A stretch of 64,000 nt of DNA, taken from assembly GCF_018294505.1 (NCBI RefSeq), contig NC_057797.1, positions 124,935,116 to 124,999,115 on the forward strand. Reading direction: 5' to 3'. A program made the position numbers and the translations under genes. Shown piece after piece: positions 56,869-64,000 of the stretch. Source of the stretch: Triticum aestivum. Its lineage: Eukaryota; Streptophyta; Magnoliopsida; Poales; Poaceae. Each line of letters starts with the position of its first letter. Positions within the stretch are counted from its first letter, which is position 1. Under the pieces are notes generated by a model. It had not been told where the DNA came from and did not search any database. It worked only from the letters and a program-made list of their open reading frames with translations.

Positions 56869-59800
56869 CCTTAATGACATGTTGCACCCGTACACTTTGG
56901 TACGGCCAAAATACGCCAGGGGCTTTAGTACCCCTCAACACGGTGTAAGAAGTCCGAACACTTTAACAAGTGTGGCACCCCGAACTTATAGCATTATATG
57001 CATCGGCTCTGAATCATGTCTTGGGTCAATAGTTGGGTTTGCCCGGCTCCTATGTTTTGGTGCCTTATGTTCCGCTATATCGGCTAAGGTAGCACTAGGA
57101 GAACCACTGCGAATGTGCCCCAGTTAAGCTGGGTCGAGCACCTCAGTGGAGAAAGCTAAAACTGACCGTCATGATGAGGCGAGAGCTGGTCACTGTTCGA
57201 GAGGTCTTTTCGAGTCCTTAAAGACTTATGCCGCTTAGGGCGAGGAGTCGGCTCTGTCCTTCCAAGGCGTGGATAGCGCCCCGAACTCGGTCTTTTGAAT
57301 ACTAGGGGCTTCACCGAAATTTAAAATTATAGAATTCTATGGCTAAGTGAGAGTGTTCACGCATTATAGTCCAATTGCCTCGTTCGTTGGGCTGAGCGCC
57401 TCCCTTGAAGGACCCAAATATGGGAAAAAGAGCACTCAGGTTTATCCCCGAACACCCCAGCACTAGCGGCAAGGGGGCAGAAGCCGATGACTCGCCATCT
57501 CTCAGTATTGATAAACAGCCACACAAAAGGTAATATTTTAAATTCAAGCAGCATTGCTTAGCGCATATGAACAAGTTTTCAGCGCACAGGATAACACGGG
57601 CGGGTTTTACTCAAAAAATACATCCTTGGTACATTCATCCGCAACAAGGCGGGCACCCTTCAGAACATCCTTATAATAATTCTCGGGCTTGCGATGCTCT
57701 TTCCCCACCGGTGGCCCGTCCTTCACAAGCTTCTCCGCATCCAGCTTGCCCCAGTGCACCTTAGCACGGGCAAGGGCCCTACGAGCACCTTCAATGCAGA
57801 CGGAGCGCTTGACGTCTTCAAGCCTCGGACAGGCCTCCACCAGCCGCCGCACCAGCCCGAAATAGCTCCCAGGCAGAGCCTCTCCATGCCACAGCCGAAC
57901 TAGGAGGCCCTTCATGGCCTGTTCGGCCGCCTTGTGGAGCTCGACCAGTTGCTTCAGCTGGTCGCTCAGGGGCACGAGGTGTCCGGCCTCAGCGTACTGA
58001 GACCAGAACACCTCCTCCATCGAGCTGCCCTCCTCGACTCGATAGAATGCGGCGGCATCGGATACACTCCAGGGAAGATCTGCGAACGCTCCTAGAGAGC
58101 TCTGGATTCGGGTAAGTAACAGGTAACTCACGTTTATGTGTTTGCTTTGCATAAAGAATGCCTTACCCGCCGCAATCTTCTTCGCCTCATCCAACTCCTG
58201 GAGGGTCTTCTGGGATTCGGCCTTGGCAGATTTGGCATTTTCAATAGCCACCGCAAGCTTGGACGCTTGCGTCTTCGAGTCACGCTCCAAACTCTCATGT
58301 TTTTCCATGAGAGCCTGAAGCTCTTGCCGCACCTTGCCAACCTCAGCCTCATACCTCTCCCGCTCGATGCGCTCCGCGGCCGCACTCTTTTCGGCCTTGA
58401 GCAGCGATTGCTTAAGGGTCGCCACCTCAGACGTGGCCCCTACAATAGCCATGTCAATCCTGTCATTTTTTGCAATTGCACCTTTTTTATATACATATTC
58501 AAACAGGGTATTTCTTACCTTCCTTCTCCTCGAGCTGCTTCTTGGCATGCTCGAGCTCTTGCTCAGACTTCTCGAGGCTCTGCTTCAGCACGTCCACTTC
58601 CGCAGTCAGTGCGGCGGACGCTAGCAGAGAAGCCTGCATACGCATATTGACTCCTTTTGTTAGACTCCTGCGAATTCTTTGATCCTCTATTCGGCTTTTC
58701 TTCCCGAACGCCCAACAGAGCATCAGGGGCTACTGTCTATGCGGTAACATTATTTGAACATTCTTTACTTACCTCAAAGCCTGTTAAAAGGCTTGTACAA
58801 GCTTCAGTCAGTCCACTTTTGGCGGACTGAACCTTCTCAATCACCGCACTCATAATAGTGTGGTGCCCCTCATCGATGGAGGCACCTTGGAGCGCCTCCA
58901 ACATATTGTCCGGCGCCTCTGGTTGGATGGAGGTCACCGGCACGGTAGGCTTGCTCCTCTTGGAAAGAGGTCGCCTGCCAGACTCTGGAACCCTTGAAGA
59001 TTCCGGAGCTGTGTCCGGCCTTAAGCCGGACTTGGAGCCCTGGGGGGTTTCCTCCCCTTTACTCCTGGAGTCCAGGAGGTCGCCTTGCGGCGCCTCCAGG
59101 ACCACCTCCTCCCTGCTTGGAACCTGTTGGGACAACACTTCGGTGTCGCCCGTAGGGCGTGGGGAGGAAGCCGCCCGAAGCGAGTTCATCTCCGACGAGT
59201 ACAGTGAGCCGCTCGACGACGCGTCGAGCCGGTCTTTGGGTGGGCTGTATAAACACATTCAACATAAGGGAAAGTTGTGCAATAAACAAATACTATGAGT
59301 CAGTCCGGTATCCGGATACTTACGATTTCGCCAGGGGCTTGGCCCTGGGCTGCCACTCCTCTTCGGCGGCGGCGGCATCGGTGGAGCAGTCCGGAGGAAG
59401 GGTTTTCCCCTTCTTGGACCCTCCGGCCTCCTCAGAGAGGGCGGCCTTCCTTTTCTTCTCTCCTCCCGCTGGAGGGGGAGAGGTATCTTCTTCTTCCTCC
59501 TCGTCTTCACGAGAGGAAGGCGCTTCAGGACCGTCGGATGACGAGTCCGACACCTCCTGGTCGCGGGCACTCTTTCGAGTCCCGTGGCCCTTTTCGTGGC
59601 TTTCTTCTCCGGCACCACATAGGGCGCCGGAACCAGCAGCTTCGCCAAGCGAGTGTCCGCTGGGCCTTCGGGCAGAGGAGCCGGACAGTTGATCTGTCCG
59701 GATGTCGCCACCCAATCCTATCAAAGATAAGGGAACTCAGATCCCGCATAGAGTCAAACTATGAAAAACTGATACCCTGTAAAAGGACAAAAAGGCTTAC

Positions 59801-62000
59801 CGCATGAGCGTGATGCTGAGTACTGAATCCGCGATCCTCGGCAGCGGATGCGGGAGCCTCGGCGCCCTTGAAAAGCATCCTCCAGGCATCTTCGTACGTC
59901 GTGTCAAAGAGCCTGTTTAGAGTTTGATGCTGCGCCGGGTCGAACTCCCACAGGTTGAAGGCCCGTCGTTGACACGGGAGGATCAGGCGGATGAGCATAA
60001 CCTGGACTACGTTGACAAGCTTGAGCTTCTTGTCCACCAGGGTTTGGATGCATGTTTGGAGTCCGGTCAGCTCTCCCTTTTTACCCCACGACAGGCCGGT
60101 CTCCTTCCAGGAGGTGAGCCGCGTAGGGGGTCCGGACCGAAACTTGGGGGCTGCGACCCATTCGGGGTCGCACGGCTCGGTGATGTAAAACCACCCCGAT
60201 TGCCACCCCTTCAGGGTCTCCACAAAGGAGCCCTCGAGCCACAGGACGTTGGCCATCTTGCCAACCATGGCACCGCCGCACTCCGCCTGGCTGCCGCGCA
60301 CCACCTTCGGCTTGACGTTGAAGGTCTTTAGCCATAAGCCGAAATGAGGGCGGATGCGGAGGAAAGCCTCGCACACGAAGATAAACGCCGAGATGTTGAG
60401 GACGAAGTTCGGGGCCAGATCATGGAAATCCAGGCCGTAGTAGAACATGAGCCCCCGGACAAATGGATGCAGAGGGAAGCCCAATCCGCGGAGGAAATGG
60501 GGTAGAAATACCACCCTCTCATGGGGCCTAGGAGTGGGGATGAGCTGCCCCTTCTCGGGGAGTCGGTGCGCGATGTCGCTGGCCAGGTATCCGGCCTTCC
60601 TCAGCTTTTTTATGTGTCCCTCCATGATGGAGGAGACCATCCACTTGCCTCCCGCTCCGGACATGACTGGAGAAGGTCGAGGTGGTAGTGCGGACTTGGG
60701 CGTTGGAGCTCGAGTGCGCAAGAATGGATAGGCAGAGGAGGAAGAAGGCGTGGGTGAAAAGGTGGATCCTTATCCCCTTATATGGGTGGACGCGATTATG
60801 TGTCCCCACCAGCCTGGTAAAACTTGTTTATCTCCAAACGCCGTAATCAAAAGCGCGGTTGGGTTACCCACGCCCGTATTGATGAGAATCCCGGGATAAG
60901 GGGACATGATCTCTGCTTTAACAAGACGTCCCAAGGAAACCGCCTCGCATAACGCGTTGAGGTGGGATAATGAAATGATTTGGATAAAGGCTTGGCCATG
61001 GCGTGTCGCACCATGGAATACGTCAGCAGATTAGATTTGTGTTAATATTATTATTCTCTCTATGGCAATATGTGGAAACTTATTTTGCAGAAACGGACAC
61101 TATTTTTGTGTTCAGAATCTTCTATGAAGTACTTGGAGGAGGAACCCGCCTTGCAATGCCGAAGACAATTTGCGCGCCAGACTCATCGTCATTGAAGCCT
61201 GGTTCAGGGGCTACTGAGGGAGTCCTGGATTAGGGGGTGTTCGGATAGCCGAACTATACCTTCAAGCTGGACTCTGGACTATGAAGATACAAGATTGAAG
61301 ACTCCGTCCCGTGTCCGGAAGGGACTTTCCTTGGCGTGGAAGGCAAGCTTGGCGATACGGATGTTCAGATCTCTTACCATTGTAACCGACTCTATGTAAC
61401 CCTAACCCTATCCGCTGTCTATATAAACCGGAGGGTTTTAGTCCGTAGGACAATATACACATCAACAATCACACCATAGGCTAGCTTCTAGGGTTTAGCC
61501 TCTCCGATCTCGTGGTAGATCAACTCTTGTACTACCCATATCATCAATATTAATCAAGCAGGATGTAGGGTTTTACCTCCATCAAGAGGGCCCGAACCTG
61601 GGTAAAACTTCATGTCCCCTGCCTCCTATTACCATCCGGCCTAGACGCACAGTTCGGGACCCCCTACCCGAGATCCGTCGGTTTTGACACCGACAGTATC
61701 CTTGAGATCCTTGTGGTAAACTTCTCCAATGCGTCCCATAGTGATGTGGGCTGCCATGCTCTTTCCTAGACTCCAGGTTGGTGCATCAAAGGAAAACTCT
61801 ATGGGCTCAGTGACGGGCATGAACGTCCTTCCTGGAACTTGAACTTGAATCATCCAGCGCTCCTCTTCAGGTAAAGTGGCGTTGTAGGTTCCGGTGAAGC
61901 TTGGTACTCCGATGTTCAGGTATCTAGTGTCTTCCTTCAAGTGACGTCCAAAGGGTGTGTCTTCATCCGGTTGCGTGAACTTGTTCCTTGCATCCGCCAT
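52162..62000 (-). CDS. ORF1 of element B (245 codons, split by element C)
   Basis: Two segments, 62000-61696 and 52594-52162, join in frame once element C and one TSD copy are removed: 305 + 433 nt, 246 codons including the stop. The start is the Met at 62000 (MADARNKFTQPDEDTPFGRH), 96 nt after the PBS. The N-terminal half (YLNIGVPSFTGTYNATLPEEER) looks globular. The C-terminal half is helical and likely coiled-coil (IELKKSMTKITELEEELKYTRDGYEEEI), ending in an acidic tail (DTDSDPDDSDDDYVDEAG). It lies between PBS and gag. Its function is unknown to me. Unlike gag and pol it carries no stop or frameshift apart from the insertion. Confidence 0.65.
52600..53081 (+). repeat. 5' LTR of element C
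   Basis: A 482 bp LTR, TGAGGGAGTCCTGG to TTTTGACACCGACA, with TATA-like ctatataaaccgg at about 52804-52816. Confidence 0.92.
53083..53100 (+). other. Primer binding site of element C (candidate tRNA-Thr)
   Basis: tggtgctttcattgagag, one nt after the LTR. From recall it matches the complement of a plant tRNA-Thr 3' end. Confidence 0.6.
53129..55270 (+). pseudogene. gag of element C
   Basis: Start at MAPTIINGDAVQGETFLPG (53129; an in-frame Met also at 53108). An acidic, Pro/Ser-rich N-terminal region runs to an in-frame TAG at 53948-53950. The same frame continues as charged sequence and from 54179 (MPPSEDEASLDDDEFAVPED), with a coiled-coil-like segment (LMATARSLKKKQQQLKADQDRL) and a retrotrans_gag core at about 54770-55170 (PVNIESYDGSTDPAVWIEDY, KGPARQWLNSLPTGSI, ARQFWTRFLTKKNQI). 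A frameshift near 55240 leads to the stop at 55270; the displaced frame continues to about 55500. Confidence 0.8.
55472..56380 (+). pseudogene. Protease region of element C
   Basis: A linker frame at 55472-55820 (NHTNRDCWVFKQAG with a single knuckle-like Cys/His pair) passes by frameshift into 55825-56184. This carries DGFHLTRVLMDGGNSLNLLY, where D-G-G replaces D-T/S-G, and YHALLGRTAFAKFNVVPHYA, the second protease signature. After a stop at 56182-56184 the frame continues as ITVNGNTERSLR to another stop near 56376. RT would be expected next but is absent. Confidence 0.75.
56385..57606 (+). other. Non-coding middle region of element C
   Basis: No domain seen on either strand. It contains a (TA)n run. 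Its right part, just beyond the antisense stop at 57607, would be the 3' untranslated region of the antisense gene. Confidence 0.6.
56829..56865. repeat. (TA)n microsatellite
   Basis: 37 bp of uninterrupted ta dinucleotides within element C. Confidence 0.95.
57607..60664 (-). CDS. Antisense five-exon gene of element C (putative gypsy-type transposon domain)
   Basis: Opposite to gag. Five exons with GT..AG borders: 60664-59801, 59717-59324, 59244-58773, 58633-58519, 58439-57607 (donors read gtaagc, gtaagt, gtaagt, gtaaga). All junction phases agree, giving about 893 codons. Exon 1 begins MSGAGGKWMVSS and carries LPHFLRGLGFPLHPFVRGLM and ISAFIFVCEAFLRIRPHFGLW, the domain Pfam calls 'putative gypsy type transposon' (PF04195). 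Exon 2 is Lys/Ser/Glu-rich and has one frameshift near 59585-59595. Exons 4-5 are a long coiled coil (LKQSLEKSEQELEHAKKQLE) followed by a helical C-terminal domain (ACPRLEDVKRSVCIEGARRA). There are no other stops. The function is not established; related antisense genes are known in Tat-lineage elements. Confidence 0.7.
60777..60784 (-). promoter_or_regulatory. Putative TATA box of the antisense gene
   Basis: The minus strand reads cccatataagggg around this position, about 115 nt upstream of the Met at 60664, with no other coding sequence between. Positional inference only. Confidence 0.4.
60810..61200. other. Region between antisense promoter and PPT of element C
   Basis: About 390 bp with no coding signal on either strand. 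It would hold upstream control sequence for the antisense gene. Confidence 0.5.
61201..61214 (+). other. Polypurine tract of element C
   Basis: ggttcaggggctac directly before the right LTR. Confidence 0.65.
61215..61695 (+). repeat. 3' LTR of element C
   Basis: A 481 bp direct repeat of 52600-53081, followed by the TSD gtatc. Confidence 0.92.
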
Positions 62001-62089
62001 CCTAAAAGAGTAGAAAAGATGAGGAGTCAGAAATGAGAAGAGGGAGTATTGATCTAGGGCTTTAGCTTAGTGGTCGTGTCCTACAGTCA

Positions 62090-62107
62090 GCGTGTGCTCT
62101 GATACCA
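62090..62107 (-). other. Primer binding site (initiator tRNA-Met), element B
   Basis: The minus strand reads tggtatcagagcacacgc, with a perfect tggtatcagagc, 3 nt after the LTR end at 62111. Confidence 0.88.
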
Positions 62108-62110
62108 TCT

Positions 62111-64000
62111 TGTAGCGACCAGACCTCAAACAGTCCGATCTCTGCGCATTAGTGTCATCCCTGGATCATTAATGCTAACACGCACAGTACTTGAAGGATT
62201 TATAATAGAGTAGCAATCACACACTTATTACATCGAATGTCTCAAAAGAGAACTTATTACAATAAATATGGCTTAAGGCCATCTAATAACGATAACAGTG
62301 GAAAGCTTGGAAGATAAGTGAGTCCATCAACTCCAACAGCATCACTGAGTATAGAACCACGACCTAAAGGCACCTTACTCGTCGTCTGAAAAGTCTGCAA
62401 CATGAACGTTGCAGCCCGAAAACGGGTCAGCACATGGAATATGCTGGCAATGTAACACATAGAGAGTAATGGAAGAATAAAGCTATACTACATGAATATA
62501 GGGCTGGTGGAAAGCTCTATGGTTACAGTTTTGCTTAAAGCCAATTTTTCCCTACTGCAAAGGAATAAATTTTATTTTACTATCATGGTATTTGTTAAAC
62601 ATTGAGAGCGTAGACACCCTCTCAATCCCAATTTAGTATCATCATTAAAACCCAACAATATTAATTTAAAGTAACATGATGAGATTCACATGATAATCCA
62701 AGTACTAGATACTCAAGACGTCCATAACCGGGAACACGGCTAACCATGATTAGTTTATACACTCTGCAGAGGTTTGCGCACTTTTCCCCACAAGACTCGA
62801 TCTCCTCCATTGGGATTCTCGCACTACATGGTGTTTGAGAAACGGATGACCGAGACATAGTCTTTCAGAAGCGCTAGCACCTTACGATCGGGTAGACAGT
62901 ACCAACCTACATCCCCTACATCTGCTAGTCTACCACTGTAAGAGTTCGCACGGCTTACTCGACTATGCTAGAGCCCATAGTAGCTTGTGGCTGCACACGG
63001 AAATTTCTAGTATGAATAAATCTCATGATCCCTTTGAGCCTGAATGGCGGTCCATAAAGAAAAATAGGCAATTGCTGGAATACCCAGGTGCCTCAATCCA
63101 CCCAGATGTGTGTTTAAGTTGCCACCTTAAATAAACCATTAATTTATCAATCTCACATCTGTCATGGATACACTCTCCCAATCCATGTCTACTATCATAT
63201 CATGGCATAATAAGCAAACATAGAAGTAACTCCCAAGGGTTGATAATAAAACAGGTAATAAGTTCTACCTCATCTACTTCCCAAAACCCACATATTAATC
63301 AGATCCTAATTGTGCAATTGTTTGAGGATTGATCTAATACGATAAAACTGGGTAGTAAAGAGGTATGATCAAAGTGTTACTTGCCTTGCTGATGATCCGT
63401 GAAACCTAGATATTCAAAGTAACAAGTGGCGCACTCCGGGTACTCTATCGCAAACAAACAAGCATACAATAAGTACTCATCTAATGCATGGGTAAAACTC
63501 AAATAATAAAACTAACCAGAAAATTCAACTTAAGAACTCTGGTTTGCAAAAAGAACCAAATCGAACGAAACAACGAAAGTCAAATGGCAAAAGAAACAAA
63601 CTTCGTTTACTAATCTGCATCTAAGTCAAATTTTACAGATGCAAAAACTTGTTTGAGTTGGTTAAACAGAAAGAGGGTTTCGAGACGAAACTCCAGGCGC
63701 TTGAATCGCCTGATTCCGATAAACGAGCGAAAAGTTATACTAGAACGGAAATTGGATCAGAAATCGCGATCAGAAATAACCGCGGAAAAATCTGAGAAAA
63801 AGAAAAGTTGTCGAACAGATTAACGAACAAACGTTCGTTAACTGAAATTAAACGACGAATTCGTCCGTTAAAATGAACGAACGGGCGAACGCTCGCTAAA
63901 ATAAATAAACCGGAAAATAAAACTGATTTATTTAAAAAAATGAATCTAGGGTTTTTTTAAAAAACCGGATCTGTTTCTTTAGAAAAACCGGGGCGGCGGG
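62111..64000 (-). repeat. 5' LTR of element B (partial, runs off window)
   Basis: The first 1890 bp, counted from the LTR 3' end, correspond to 38203-40092. The window ends inside the GGC-rich block. Confidence 0.9.

Larger units (their letters stand above)
52600..61695 (+). mobile_element. Fatima-like gypsy element C with antisense gene
   Basis: A complete 9096 bp insertion in element B ORF1: LTRs 52600-53081 and 61215-61695, TSD gtatc (52595-52599, 61696-61700), PBS, PPT. The plus strand holds gag and protease remnants only. The 3' half holds a five-exon gene on the minus strand. There is no RT or integrase. LTRs differ by about 14 substitutions and one indel by hand count, almost all transitions. 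The family name is from recall of the LTR start TGAGGGAGTCCTGGATTAGG. Confidence 0.9.
38203..64000 (-). mobile_element. Chromodomain gypsy element B (Tekay/Del-like), hosting C and D
   Basis: Minus strand: 5' LTR (62111 to beyond 64000), initiator-tRNA-Met PBS, extra ORF1, gag, protease, RT, RNase H, integrase and chromodomain-like C-terminus (ending at 40957), polypurine tract, 3' LTR (40944-38203). Two plus-strand elements interrupt it: C within ORF1 and D within the integrase C-terminus. Inserted in copia E after agagt (38198-38202). The two LTRs differ by several percent near their common end, so the element is clearly old enough to have hosted both insertions. Confidence 0.88.

Noticed and set aside
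58080..58166. A sixth exon in the antisense gene, using the donor-like gtaagg at 58166
   Set aside because: The reading frame is continuous across this point to the stop at 57607, so no intron is needed.

Overview
The window is intergenic DNA from a large, repeat-rich grass genome. The element types (Angela/BARE-1-like copia, Sabrina/WHAM-type and Fatima-type gypsy LTRs, small hAT foldback elements) point to a Triticeae species such as wheat or Aegilops. Family names come from recall of LTR ends and could not be searched. I see no intact cellular gene, rRNA, tRNA gene, CRISPR array or bacterial feature. The only trace of a possible host gene is a roughly 330 bp plant-mobile-domain remnant at 29374-29707.

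Layout, left half (1-29373). The outermost host is a minus-strand gypsy element, here called H (21305-29373, PBS for tRNA-Asp). It has received a plus-strand solo LTR K (23295-24697, TSD tgggg) and a minus-strand gypsy J (17346-21304). A plus-strand LINE (8192-8414 and 15951-17345) ends in an A-rich tail inside J. The LINE carries two further minus-strand gypsy insertions: A (1-8191) and the youngest-looking element G (about 8457-15950). G has the layout LTR - internal - LTR - truncated second gag. The 5' LTR of A holds a plus-strand solo LTR X (6252-8172, TSD atacg), and X holds a 528 bp hAT-like MITE (6498-7025, TSD cacgaggg).

Layout, right half (29708-64000). The outer host is a plus-strand gypsy F (29708-32612), closely related to A and fused to an inverted piece of its own family. 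An Angela-like copia E (32881-38202) follows. It is cut within pol by a minus-strand chromodomain gypsy B (38203 to beyond 64000, PBS for initiator tRNA-Met). B contains two complete plus-strand non-autonomous gypsy elements: D (41417-48029, TSD ctcgg) and C (52600-61695, TSD gtatc, Fatima-like).

How the parts work together. Almost every protein-coding stretch is a retrotransposon gag, protease, RT, RNase H or integrase relic with stops and frameshifts. A, G, C and D lack RT and integrase and would need enzymes supplied in trans. A, G, J, H and F share a tRNA-Asp primer site placed 11 nt after the LTR and degenerate D-x-G proteases where these are visible, consistent with the Athila lineage. 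C carries a nearly intact five-exon gene on the strand opposite to its gag, and B carries an intact 245-codon extra ORF upstream of gag that is split only by the C insertion. These two reading frames, together with several recombinant or inverted LTR structures, are the parts most worth a second look.
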